Shown here piece after piece: positions 1 through 11,900 of a stretch of 64,000 bases of DNA. The notes below the pieces were generated by a model. The model was given only the letters and a program-made list of their open reading frames with translations, was not told the origin of the DNA and did no database searches. The position numbers and the translations under genes were made by a program. The stretch is taken from NCBI RefSeq assembly GCF_041296385.1, contig NC_091017.1, positions 53,132,214 to 53,196,213 of the forward strand, written 5' to 3'. This DNA is from Aphelocoma coerulescens (lineage: Eukaryota > Chordata > Aves > Passeriformes > Corvidae). The first letter of the stretch is position 1. Every line of letters begins with the position of its first letter.

Positions 1-3000
1 GTGTACAGATGTCTGAAACACGTTGGGCAGAGGAAATCTGTAGGTATTGGTTCTGCAAGCTAAGTACTGAAATGTGCTAGTGGGCATTTAAACATGTAAA
101 GGACACGCTTACAGTTCTAGAGCTAGAAAGCCAGAGTTGTGATTTTCGTCTTGCACTGAGTGTTTTCATGCATTCCAGAAGGCATCCCACCCAATTGCTA
201 ATGCTTCCTAATCAAAATCACTTACTTTCCTAGAGGGACTATAAGTTACCAGTAAAGGGTCTTCTCTGAAACAGTAGCAGATTCACTCCACCAGCATAGT
301 GTGCTGGATTTTGGTTGGATTCTTCGGCAGTGATTGTTTCTCTCTGCAGTCACACCACCATTGCTTTCTACTTGCACATGCTGTGAACTCTCACAGTTCC
401 AGCCCAACAGTAGTAACTTCATGCAATATATGGCAACTGCTCCTGCATATGTATTTTGTGATGGATGCAACTTCAGGGATAGAAAACTTCAGCTATACAT
501 AATGAACCCTATTTAAAGGTTAATTAAAGAGTTGGTAGTTATATAGTGCATTAGGAAGCAGTAGGACAAAAACAGTAAAAAAAGTACAGCTGTAACTAAT
601 AAATAGGCTCTAGAACTGCACACAAATACTAACCTCAACTACTGCAGCCTTTTTATGTAACATTGGTTCCTGTCCAATTTGAACTCATAATCTGCCATCT
701 GTTGATGGGAATTGGAGGGCATCACTATCATAGGATGTTGAGTATATTTTTGAGTGCACTCCCTTCTGACAAAAGTTTGTGTGTTGTACCACCTTCCTCA
801 ATGACATTAGCACATTTTTAGAGTGTTCATTAGAACTGTTCATCTATTAGTCACAGTTTCTTAAACCTATTTTGATTAATACTTCATTAAATGTTTTATA
901 TACAAATTAGTGCTCTAGTAAGTCTGAGCATTTATATTTTGTTATTTGCTATATATAGTAACAACTTTTGCTCATACCATTTACAGATGGAATCACTTGT
1001 TTCTTAGTGGAAGAGACGGCTTGGCTAGGCTTCTTGTCATGGCCCTTGCAGCAAACTTTCCTTCTGCTTCTAATTCAGAGGCACCCTATGAGGCCAGGGT
1101 TTTCACAATTGCTAGATGTGGAAAAAAGATCAGTGCTTTGATTATTTAACAACTCAGACCAAGCTCTCTCTGTCCCTCACCATTGTAAAAGATTTGGTTA
1201 CATTTTCAAGCTAACTGTTGAGAGTTTCAATACTGAAAGTTAGGGTCTTGAATCTGAAGTGTAATTTATTGAGTTGTATGAAAGATTTCGTTTCCTTTTT
1301 TTTTTGCACAAAGAAAAAATGTAAACAGATCCTTAGAAGTTAAAAAGTCAAGTATTCCCCTCCCCTATTAATAAAAATATAGGGTCACTTTCAGAAAATA
1401 CACTTTGTGACTGTATAGTCACGGTTACTTGCATTCATTTAGCTACATTTTCCCATGGGAATGCTACTCCTTTCAGTGCAGGAAGAATATAGTGAATAAC
1501 ACATGAAAGAACAAAGTCCAGTGCCTGAGCAACACTAAACTAGAAGTCTTGAGTATAGAGTTTAAGTAAATAAATTTCATTTTACTTTTAATATGTTTAT
1601 ATACAGAGAAGTTAGTTTCTTATCTAAATAAAAACCCTGGGCTTGTTTAGCTTGAAAAGTTGAGGTTGTTTGAAGACTGGGCACAGCCATTACTTCAGAG
1701 GTCATTAAGGTGACACTTCAGGAATGTGACAGTTACCCCAAATCTGTAGGTAGCTTTTCAAGGATAGTGATGGCTTCTCTCTCATATTCTGTGCCTACAA
1801 ATCTTTTTTCATTCTGTTTTTTGGTTTTTTTTATTATGTATTTATTTTTAGACAGGTTTTTACAGAGTTCACTAGGAAAGCAATTCAATAGCTATTACAT
1901 AATTTTGTTTGAGCGCTGTATTTTAATTCAGATTATTGCAATTCATGGAGTTTTCTGCTTTTAAAATGTACAGATCACAAGCGTATAATAACTGTAGAAG
2001 CCCTAAATTTTACTTAGTGTCTATCTAAAATGAAATCCTGCCATGTTGTGTATAAAACCATAAAAACTCTGCCCTTGCCTCCAGATTTTGGATTTTGAAA
2101 CACTGTTTCATTAAACATTCTTTGCTCTTCAAGGGAGGATTATCAAGTTGAGAGTAATCTTGTTTCAAGTAGGCTGTGTGACTGTCTGAACTCTTCTCCC
2201 ATATCATCAGAGAGGTGCCCACAATTTCTGCCTTTACTAGGTACAAAGGAATAGACATCAAAATAGGTCCCTTTCTCCTGCTAACAGTGGTATCTGGCAC
2301 AGGAAGGGAAGACCTGCTTTGTGACGCTCTGACAAATATTTGCTGTCAGTGGAGGAAGATCAGACACCAGGCAACCTTGAGTTCTGAGGGAAGATTTTAT
2401 TTACTGAACTACTACCTGTCTATTTCCCAAAACAGTCTTATTCTCATTCTTTAATGCACCTACTGTATTGTCTTAGTCCCACTTCCTGGCAGCACTGCAG
2501 CAGTAGTCTGTAGTAGTATGTAGATTTATTTCCTCTCATGGCCAGGCTTTGTCTCTGTTCACTGTCCACGATTCCTCTGCTTCAGCTCAGTCTTGCACCT
2601 TTTTCTCAGCCAGTCCCGGCTTGCTGCGCTCTGCTACTCCCATCAGTTTTCCCTTTCACTCCATCTGGATTTTCTGCTCCCTAGTGCCTTGCACCATGTT
2701 TTCTCTAGTAGCTGACAACTTGACCAAAAATCCAGGTAATCATCAGACCTTTTCTGATTGTAGTCTGTCTCAGGTCTTTACAGCATCTTTTCTAATTTTC
2801 CTAGAAATTAGATGGCTTCTCATTGGAGCCTCATCCTAGTCTTTGCTCTTTATTCTAGGCTGTCTAGTTCTGGTTTTATTTCAGCTTTGTACCCTCAAAT
2901 GAGTTTTGTCTGTATCCTCTTGGTGCCCTTTTAAAAAAATGTGGAGGGGGATGAGGAACAGGGATCAGAGGATCCTATTGTTTATTCCAGACAGGACCCT

Positions 3001-3723
3001 GAAACTGCCATTCTTTGTTGGAAGCCTGGCATTCTTACTTTAGTAATTGCTTTGCTCCATTTTTGGGCCTATGAGCATGGGCTTCTTATTGAAGGACATT
3101 ATATACCTCCAACAGTCATATGAATGATTAAATGTTAAGGTATGACACTTAACAAATGGAATATTTTTGTGCATATCTAAGATTATAGCAATTAATCTAA
3201 AATTTAGTGAGCGTGCAAATATAAATAATTGAGGGAAATAGGATAGATTTTTAGTTATTTATGGTTTTATTAATTTATTTTTGGCAGAGTGCATCTTTAT
3301 TATGAGGGGAGGTCTTTGAAGATTTCAGCCAGTGCTCTTATATAAGTTAGTAAAATAGCTTAAATGCACGCATGTTTTTTAATAGGAAAAAAAATGTATT
3401 TTAAACATATTTCATGGAAATAACAATCTTATTTTAGCTTAATATATTCAGCCTGAGTTGAAAAACTGAGCTTGTAAAACTTCAGTTGGCTGCATTTTTG
3501 GCAATATTTTTATAGGAAACTAAACAATGGTTTAATACTTGAAAGCAAAGTGCTTTGTACCTGTGGGATGTACTGTTACCATCCCATCTCTGAGATGTGC
3601 AACTTCCATTGGCTGACAGTTACTTTTACTAAATGTTAATTGGGAATGTTGCTTAAAATCTTCACATTTCCTTGTTTTTAATTCTGACACAAATGTCAAC
3701 TACTTGTGGTTCTCTATATTTAG
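1..3723 (+). other. NFXL1: NFXL1 last intron (3' part)
   Basis: This AT-rich stretch precedes a clear splice acceptor (polypyrimidine run ending in TAG at 3721-3723) and is read as the end of the last NFXL1 intron. I looked on both strands for the preceding coiled-coil exon expected in NFXL1 and did not find one. The short open frames here (for example 946-1149, 1710-1964, 2549-2839) have low-complexity or atypical composition and no recognisable domain. No interspersed repeat was confidently recognised. Confidence 0.6.
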
Positions 3724-3897
3724 GCTGAACTGGAAGCTTTTGAAAACAGATTAAAAGGGCGAAGAAAGAATAAGAGAAGAAGGGATGAGATAGAAGTTGA
3801 ACAATCATCGTGGCAAAAGTACAAGAACCTTATTATGCTGCCAGTGTTCGGAGTTGCTGTTGTGATGGTTGCATGGCTCATGGTCTACAATGACTGA
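3724..3897 (+). CDS. NFXL1: NFXL1 terminal coding exon (C-terminal membrane anchor)
   Basis: This is the last coding exon of NF-X1-type zinc finger protein NFXL1. It follows an AG acceptor at 3722-3723 and reads in phase 0 for 57 codons to a TGA at 3895-3897. The peptide begins [20 protein letters not shown], the end of a coiled coil followed by a strongly basic stretch. A short acidic segment and a WQKYKN motif come next, then a hydrophobic helix of about 19 residues ([16 protein letters not shown] and following) and the tail VYND. A single C-terminal transmembrane helix after a coiled coil is what I recall for vertebrate NFXL1; the zinc-finger body lies upstream of the window. The identification also rests on position, since NFXL1 lies directly upstream of CORIN in the same orientation in human. 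Only this exon is present, so the function (a putative transcriptional regulator of the NFX1 family) is inferred from the family. Confidence 0.85.
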   Translation, partial: AELEAFENRLKGRRKNKRRRDEIEVEQSSWQKYKNLIMLPVFGVAVVMVAWLMVYND

Positions 3898-6700
3898 AAA
3901 CAACTCAATATTTAATATACCTCAGTTGGACTTTAGGTAGCTATTATCCTAGAATGTTAGTCTGTGTGTAACAGAACTTTATGCATAATATGTATGTATA
4001 CTATTTGCTAAGAAAAATGCAGAGGGAAGAAATGTCACCTTTTGTGTTATTACATACACAGCACAAAACTGAATTTGGACACTGAAAGTAACAGTAGTTT
4101 CTAGTCTACTCTGACGTGCTGATAGTTTGACTGAGATCTGTTAACATCTATTAGTAATGTTATTTTTCCTTGTCTCCATTTCATAATAAGAATAGCTTAG
4201 TATAAAATGCTTTATTGAATATATGTTTCCTGTAAAATCAGCTTAGTGGTTTATTGAAGGTTAGTGTTCTTATGCCAATCTTTGTGTAGTATCACACAAT
4301 AATGTCTGTGCTTCATGTCAGTTTTAATTATGACAACTAACAGGAAACCTTGGATCACTTAGGCTTGAATATTCTAGGCCTTGTTCAGAGCTTTGTTCAG
4401 AGAAAGGAAATGTGAACTATCTTTCAATTCAGCTATATTACAGCCGATACAGTGCCCCTCCTTAAAAACTGGGGGGTTTGCTTTTTCGTTGTTTCACCCC
4501 ACCCCTTTTCTCAAAATTGAAGTAACTGAAAAGTTTCTTTAGTGGATAGATACACATGCTGAACATGGATGTGAAGTAGTTTCAGGGTACAGGGGTGCAT
4601 TCTTACTGTTGCCCAATTGCCAGCAGAATAAAAACAATTTGAAATTGAACTTGAGTATCACCTGACTATTTGTATGAATAAATGTCAAAGTTGGATATAT
4701 AACTATCCAGTTATGCAAAAGTGTAATTGGATAGTGTACCAATACAGTTATATGTTGTTCTGAAGCCATCTGGATGGTGCTTGGTAGTCACATTTAAACT
4801 ATCTAGATAAACTTCTAAATGTTTTAAGTATTTTCTTACGCACAGTTTTGAATACCTTGCTTTAGGTTATCAGTATTGGTTGGTAGAACTGGAAGGTTTT
4901 CATCTGGCTTCAGAATTATCAGAGAAGCTATGTAGTCTCAGCTGAGAGACTGCAAGTTAAATTCAGGAATGGGGAAATCAGAAAACTGAATTTTTAAGCC
5001 TCTGCTGGAACTTTTTTGCTCATACTTGACCATTGCAAAGTGATTACAACCTGCTGCAAAAAATGGGGTGCAAAGCCAAAGGGTATTAGTAGTATGCCCT
5101 TGTAATTCAGGCATATAATTTAATCACAAATCTGCAAAAGCAGTGGGACCATTTGCTTGAGTTAGTAGAAAACATTGTGGTTTGCTTGAAAGCTCTTCTG
5201 GTTGATTTTGACTTACTTGTAAAGGGACCCAGTATTAATTTGAACAGATATCCAATTGTAATTCTGATTCAGCAGCAGGAAAATAAAACAGAAAAGCTGC
5301 AAAAAGGAGAAGCTTTTGATTGCATAGATTAAGAAAACAGGGAGAAAATCAAGTGTTTTTCAGTTTTTCACAGAAATTTGCTGAATGAGGAAAGAGGTAG
5401 GGAAAACTTGACAATATTTAACATGGATTGATGCTATTTTATAGTAGTTTGTTTTTTTTTTTTATTTGACATTTTAGAGATGCATATTAGTTATGTGTCA
5501 GACCATTAGTATTTAAAGTTGTAAAATTAATTGAAATTACACTATGCAAAGTTGAATTGAATTTCCTTATTTTCTAGTGTAAGAAATAAATACTTTTTCA
5601 TATTGTTGCTTTAACTTTTTTTCTATCATATTAATGCCTGGAAGGTAATTCAAGATAGAGTTGTGTTTTCTTTAACAGAGTGAGGTGATGCTATTGTGTG
5701 ACTGCATATGCCAGTAACTCTTCTATCACTAAGAGGAAAAGGAGAAATATTTTTATTCAGATGAAGTAAAATGTGATGGGTTATCCAAAAGTACAAAAAG
5801 ATACCTTTCTGGATGAAATATGGAAATCAACATGAATGAAAACATTGTGGAAACAGCTTTTATCTTGCATGACTGTAACTAAATTTTCTATTTACTACTA
5901 GCTTTTTCTTTAAAACAAGTACAATGGAAAGTTTATCCTTGCTTCTACAGCAAAGAGAAGAAACCTCTCTCTAGAGAGTTATACGAATTAGCTATATTTG
6001 TTATATGTTTGAAGGAGTTCTTAGTATTCTTTTCTGCATATTTGTAGTATTTGTGGGAAATACTGGAGAGGAAAAGGCTTCTCATTGACCATCTTCATTA
6101 AATACTGCCATGCTTTCTTATTATAAAAATTCATTCTGTTCATAGCAAGCTATGTGTGAGTGGGCATATTCCCTTTCTTAAACGATTTGTATCTCTTCTG
6201 AACCTTGCATATGCAAGACTTACCTAGTTTTGAAATTTTACTCAAAATTGTTCTGTATATCTTATCCAACCATCTGAGTCATTTGCACTCTGTTGGTCTG
6301 CCTGCTGAACCAGATATTTATTTCTTGGCATAAAAAAAAGTGTGGGGGTTCGAGCAATCTGCAGTTTAATAAATCACTAGATTTTTGTTTGTTTCTCTAA
6401 AGTATTTTTATAGTTAATATTTTGCCTTTCTTTGGTTGGAGCTGCATGTTGTCAACGACCTTTGAAATAAAAGGTACAGATAAAATCACCTTTTATTCAA
6501 TATTAATGAAAGATGGTAATTCTAGGAAAGAAATACTGAACTGAAGGTAGGGTTTGTTAGCAATTTATATGTAATGTACTGTTACATAATATAATGAGCA
6601 AATATTTTGAATGTTAACAGCTTACAAAAACAATGCATATTGATACGTTAAAACAAATTATATAACGTGACCTGCTGTTGAAGCAATAAAAGCCTGATGA
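3898..6700 (+). other. NFXL1: NFXL1 3' UTR and candidate polyadenylation signals
   Basis: Sequence after the NFXL1 stop codon is AT-rich and carries several canonical AATAAA hexamers: 4627-4632, 4677-4682, 5585-5590, 6368-6373, 6466-6471 and 6685-6690. Which one ends the transcript cannot be decided from sequence alone. The pair at 4627 and 4677 would give a UTR of about 0.75-0.8 kb. Nothing else coding was seen here; the 76-codon minus-strand frame at 4539-4769 has no recognisable domain. Confidence 0.4.
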
Positions 6701-9300
6701 TGACTTAACATGAAGAATATTTAGCTATGTGTAAAATAAAAAAAAATTGGGGCTTTTCTGATTCTGGATGCATTCTGATGAGAATTCATCCTTCCACTGA
6801 GTCAAGGTTCTTACAACTTGTTGTTTGGAATTGGGAACTCCTAGGGCAAGTTTGTTCCCTGTAACAATATCAAATCCATTGTGTGTGTTAATTTAATGTA
6901 AAAACCAAGTCAGACAAGAAATGTATCAGAAACGACTTGAAAAAATTGTTTGTTCTCAAGGACTGGTGTAGTGAAGCAGCAAACTTCCCAGGTAATGATG
7001 ACTGACATACTGCAGCCCAAGTTTTAGGTATGCTTTTTGTCCCCTTCTCTGGTAGTTCTTACTGCTCACATTAATGCTGGAATTATGTAATTGTGTTCCT
7101 TCATGTTACTGCTCTGACAAAATTGTGAGAGTGGGTTGGGGAAGTCGATTAAGATAAAACAAGTGGGAATGGACTTAGTAGCTGATTTTTTTGGCCGCAT
7201 AGGGAGAAATATAGCTGATTTATTAGACATTCTGACCTTAACTGACCTTAACTACTAGAGAAGGAAATGCTACTAAGCAGATAGCACCAAAATTTGTTCA
7301 TAAAAGCATCTATGTTTGATCGTGGCTTTAAAGCAGTGAGCTCTGAGTTTATAATCTCAGCAGTAGCTCAGGCTCCAAAACATACCTGCTCTGTGCCAGC
7401 TTTCTCTGAGTGATGAGCTTGTGTGTTGTGAGGTTAGAGCACAGAGATGCTTGGTCTGAAGTGTGTTCCAGTGCCAGGCAGTGGAAGCTTGATGTGTGGG
7501 GCGGCTGCTTTCTGGTGTGTGCTTTAGGGTGGAGCATTCTTGTTTGGACAGTTCATGCGTGGCCCTGTCCTCATTTTCATTTAGTTTGGCTATCCCTCTT
7601 CTGCTTAGGTTTCATCCTGTTACCAATGAGCATTTAAATTGCTCCCTTCTCTTGCTTCGTGAATATAAATTTGTATTCCTATCTGCCCTTATTCAAGTAA
7701 ATTAGTTGTTCTAGAGAACTGGAGAATGAAGAACCTGTAGTGATTTGTATTTCCTAGGAAGGGAAATGCAAGGTGAAAATTAGGGAAAAAGTCAAATGAA
7801 GTCAAATTACTTGTAAGATAATGAGATATGCTTCTTTCTACAAGTGGTTACATGTTAATGAATTATTTGAACACTGCATTAAAATGTCTATATGCCACGG
7901 TACCAGAAAACAAGTCTGTGGTATGGATAGTGTATGAATATGAACTGTGATACATCAAACGCAAATGTAAGGTAGGCTAAACAGCAGCTGTGTAGAAATA
8001 AATCGTAGTCTGAGGGAACTGTGGCTCTATTCGACCAAGTATTATTTAAGCTAGATAATGGTTGTGTATGCAGTGATTTCCATAAAATCACCAACAAACC
8101 AGAACTCAGGCTTTTTGTGCTGCTGAATCTTGTGAAACGCAAGTTTCAGTGGCTCTCCTATTGGAGGAAATTAGTATATTAGGAGTCAAGATTGGCTTGG
8201 GGTTTAAAATTCACAGTTCTACAGCTGAAGAGAAGCCATCCTCAGCCAAGGCCAAGCTGTTTTTGCAGTCTGAACCATGTACTGCACCTCTTAGATACAA
8301 GTTTTCATTTATTGTTATTAGAATTTTTGACAGGGCTACCTAGTCTCTGCTATGATTCACAAATTTGATTTCTGCATTACAGCACTAAATATTTGTTGTT
8401 TTACATTAGCAATATTTTGCATAAATGGTCTTGCTTCTCTCTTTTTCCATGCTTTTCCTATTTTTTGTGCAATTGTTTTAAAGTGACCACTGTTTTCCGC
8501 CAGATATTGGAGGTTGGGTTTGGAGAGATGTTTGGTTGGTTGGGTAAAAAGTGCAGCCCTGAATTACCATGAGCAGGAGCCTCCTAAATACATTGGTGCT
8601 CCAGAAGCACGGAGAACCCTGTCTGCACCATAAAGTTTTCCCACAAAGTAACAGGTCCTGAATCTGAAGTATGGAAATACAGACATCCGGAAAGGAAACT
8701 GGGGGAAAAAAGCTAAGAAATGTTAATCTTATTTATATATAAGCATATATAATATAATTTGTTTATATTTACAAAAATAAACACTGTTATTTGGGGTATC
8801 ACCCTCACTAATTATCAAGAGTGGTGACAGGGCTGGAAGCCGTATCCATGGAGAGGTGGTGGTTCACCTTTTCTTGGGTGTTTTCTGATTCACATTTTGA
8901 ATGATAGCATTTCAGAAGTGCTAAATCATGCACAGTAAAACTGGAAGCCTTTCTGGTTTATAAATGTCATCTCAGAACTCAGCTGCAGTGCCAGTGATAT
9001 CTTTCTGTGACTCTTGGAAGGGTCCTGAACTGTTTCTATTCTGATAGGACCCACTTCTGCCCCTTTTGTACTCCTTGTTTTGCCTTTGTCCTGTTGACTT
9101 TATCATTCTTGGATAGTGCTGGTGAGCTCCGTTTTGTGCACAGACGGGGGCTTCAGTCAGACTTGACATCTTTGAATGCAGATACAGGGCAAGGGGACAA
9201 ATACATCAAATGCAGGTCTTAAAAGCTGATATCTCATGGGGATGGAATATTCGCTCTGTCATTTGTACCTTCAGGCGGCACTTGTCTCTTGGTCTGCGAA
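6701..9300. other. Intergenic DNA between NFXL1 and CORIN
   Basis: AT-rich DNA with no open frame I can assign to a family and no repeat I can name with confidence. It becomes GC-rich at about 9.3 kb where the CORIN CpG island begins. With the possible NFXL1 UTR, the two genes are separated by only a few kilobases, which fits their tandem arrangement in human. Confidence 0.5.
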
Positions 9301-9329
9301 TTTTGCTTCTACGGATAGGCAAAAACCAG

Positions 9330-11900
9330 GACATTCCTCCAGCTCCGGATCGTTGGGGCCGGTCAGGGCTGGGACCGGCGCGGGGACAGGGGGTAACGTG
9401 GTCGGGTCGCTGCTGTCCTCCCGCGCAGCGCTTCCTCGCAGGGGAGGGACGGGGCACGGCAGGCTTGGCGCCAGGGGGCTGGAACCGGAGCCTTCCTGCG
9501 GGCAAGGAGCTGGAGAAACCTGTCGTTGGCTCCGGGAGAGCTTCCTGCTGCCGGAGCTCCTTCCCGTCTGCTGCTGCGGTACCAGCGCCGCTTTCAGCTC
9601 TCCTTGGAGCCTTAGAGGCTGGGCTGCGACAGGCCAGCCTGTGTGCTACAGAGGGAAGCGTTGCAGCCCCTGCAGCAGGCGCGAAACTCTCCGTCCCTGG
9701 GCTGAAAGGGAAAGCCTTTGCCTGAACGTAAAATAAAGCTCATCCAGAAGCCAGGTGCGTCCTCTGGCACCCAGGGAAGTCCACCTGGGAATCGCAGATG
9801 AATTAAGGGACCCGGGAGTCTGGCCCGCGCTTGCCTACCTCCGCTCTGAACTCTGCGCCTCGACCCGGCGGGCCAAGAGCGCTTGCAGGTCCATGCGCTG
9901 GGCTGGCTTCGGATCGCTTCAGCCCCAAGTGCGCGTCCGGGCGGCCCGGGAGCCAGGGCGCGGCGGAGCCCCGGCGAGCCAAGGTAAGGGGTGCGAGGGG
10001 CGAGCTCCGCGTGTTCTTGCCCCCTACATCGTCTCTGACTCAGGCTTGTCTTGCCACCTGAAGCCCTTCGCAGCGTGACGAGGCGTCCCTTAACCGAGGG
10101 ATAGCGGGGGAAGGAGGGGGACCGCGAAGGCTGTGCCCACTTCATCCGCTCTCCCTGGGGGAGGCTTTAGGGCGAAATTAGCAAGTGGGCTGTCTCTCAG
10201 CTTGTCCCCAAGGGGTAGAGCCTTGTGTGCGAAAGGGGTGGGGATGTGGCTCTTTCTCGCGGAGGTTTATTATTATTGGGTGGAGGAGCGGGGAGGGGAG
10301 TCTGCAGAGCAGACAAAATGCGGAGCCCTCCCCGCAAGTGTGTCTGTGCGGGAGTCGGGTGGACGCGGCTCGTCAGAGACCGAGGTAGAGAAGGGTGAGG
10401 GGGCGGCCAAAGTGGAGAGGGGTCAGCAGCAGCCAGAGCATGCTCTCCACGCAACAGTTCCCTGCCCTGCCTGCGGAGGAGGAGCGCTACCGGCAGGTTC
10501 TCTCCGCCAGCCGGGTAAGGCGAACCTTAGGGCGCTCTCCTCCGCGCCGGGAGCTGCCTGGGGACCGCGGGCCGGGGTACTGGGAGGGCGGCTGGCTCCG
10601 CCGCTCGGCGACCCCCGGGCTGCGGGCGGGGGCAGCGCGCTCAGGGGACACCCCCGGCCGCCGCCGGCCCGGCGGGCAGTTCCCGAGCGCGGCGCACAGC
10701 CTGCGCTGCCGCCGCGGGGCTGAGCGGCAGGTTGCTCGGGCAAGCGGAGAAGGGGCAACCCCCTCCCCGAGCCCGCCGAGCTTTTGTAGCGAGAGCGGAC
10801 CCGTGGCTCGCTGGCAGGGACGGGGCCATGTCCCCCGGAGGCGCGGGCTGGGGGGCGGCCGGGGACAAGTGACCGCCCGCGCCCAGCCTGCCGCGATGGG
10901 GCAGTCCCGGAGCGCTCCAGGATCTAAACTTGTGGGGACGCTCCAGGGACGGCTGCGTTCAAGAGGCGCGGGATGCAGGTGAGCCGCAGCCAACAAGCGC
11001 TCGTTGTCGGCGTCTCAGGGAGAGCCGAGCAGAGCCCTGGCCCCGGCTCTCTCACCAAGTCGGCGCGGAAGATCAGCGGGGCTGCTATGCCCTTTAAATG
11101 CCCTGTCGCTGGAAGGAGCGGGGAAGAGTTGGCCGAACCCGACGGCAACAGGTCCGGCCAGGATTTGCAAGAACAAACTTTGGGCTTAACCTCTGGTAGG
11201 ACTGTCATGGCAGCTCCATCGGCGGCCGGGCTCCCGGAGAGCCGATGCGCCGTGAGCCTGGCGCGGTGGTTGCCCCCCGGCATCAGCTAGAGCTGGCTTT
11301 ACCCTTGCGTCGGCGCACCTTGGGGTCGGGTGGAGGGACCCGGACCCCCTCCTACGGCTGTCCGGCGGGATGGTACCGCTGGTCGCCACCACCCACGGGA
11401 GGAGGTTATCCCGTACAGGGTCACAGAGGGGGCAATTGATCCTTCCAGGCAGAACCACGCCTGTGTGGTTGTAAGAGTCCGAAGGGGATAGCGCGGGTGT
11501 GAGCAGTCTTCCAGCGCACACCTGGGAGGAGGAATGAGGGGGTCTGCCCTTATGGGAGAGGCTGCATAAGAGGGGGCGAGAGGGAACTTGCAGAAGGTGG
11601 CTGCCGCGTTTGTGCGAACTTGCAGGGTCGGTCCCCCCAGCCTGCCCTTCCCTCCGGGAGCCGGGAAGCAGGTGTCTCCCCAGTGTCCCCGGTGCGGGGG
11701 GGGTTGTCAGAGGGGCAGACGCGGCGGGGACCGCAGCTGCACAGCGGGGCCGGTGTGGAGCCCACGGCGAGAGGGAGCGTCCGCAGGGAGGGACCGGCTG
11801 TCCTCTCCCTCTCCGCCGCCGGGAGGGACCGGCGAGGGCCGCGCAGGAGTGCTGAGCCTGATGCGCGGCACTTGCGGAGAGGGCGAGGGAGCTTCTCGCG
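9330..11900 (+). promoter_or_regulatory. CORIN: CpG island over the CORIN first exon
   Basis: This is a sharply bounded GC- and CpG-rich block in an otherwise AT-rich window. It contains the CORIN initiator exon at 10440-10514 and several GC-box-like motifs, for example GGGGGCGGCC near 10396 and GGGGCGGCC near 10855. No convincing TATA box lies just upstream of the exon, as is usual for CpG-island promoters. Because stop codons are rare in such DNA, many overlapping open frames of 60-196 codons occur here on both strands. They share no domain and have no consistent start context, so I treat them as chance. The exact transcription start cannot be read from the sequence. Confidence 0.7.
10440..10514 (+). 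CDS. CORIN: CORIN exon 1 (cytoplasmic tail, initiator Met)
   Basis: First coding exon of corin: 25 codons starting at the ATG at 10440-10442 (A at -3) and ending at a strong donor GTAAGG at 10515-10520, phase 0. The peptide is MLSTQQFPALPAEEERYRQV followed by LSASR. Joined to exon 2 it continues VLGTDEDNMGDGCSQKL, which lines up with the human corin N-terminus in both spacing and residues (PAL.PEE.R....VL..D.NMG.GCSQKL). This is the first ATG in its frame after an upstream in-frame stop. The segment forms the cytosolic tail of a type II membrane protein and lies within the CpG island, as expected for a first exon. The 5' UTR is not delimited. Confidence 0.83.

Noticed and set aside
9893..9985. 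ATG at 9893 followed by an open frame to a GTAAGG donor near 9984, a possible alternative CORIN first exon
   Set aside because: It ends in phase 1, but exon 2 is entered in phase 0. The join would hit a stop within a few codons, so it cannot encode the corin tail. It could only be a non-coding upstream exon.
9210..11765. Many overlapping open frames of 60-196 codons on both strands over the CpG island
   Set aside because: Stop codons are rare in this GC-rich DNA. The frames overlap on both strands, show no domain, and only the 25-codon piece at 10440-10514 matches a known protein and has a correct splice donor.
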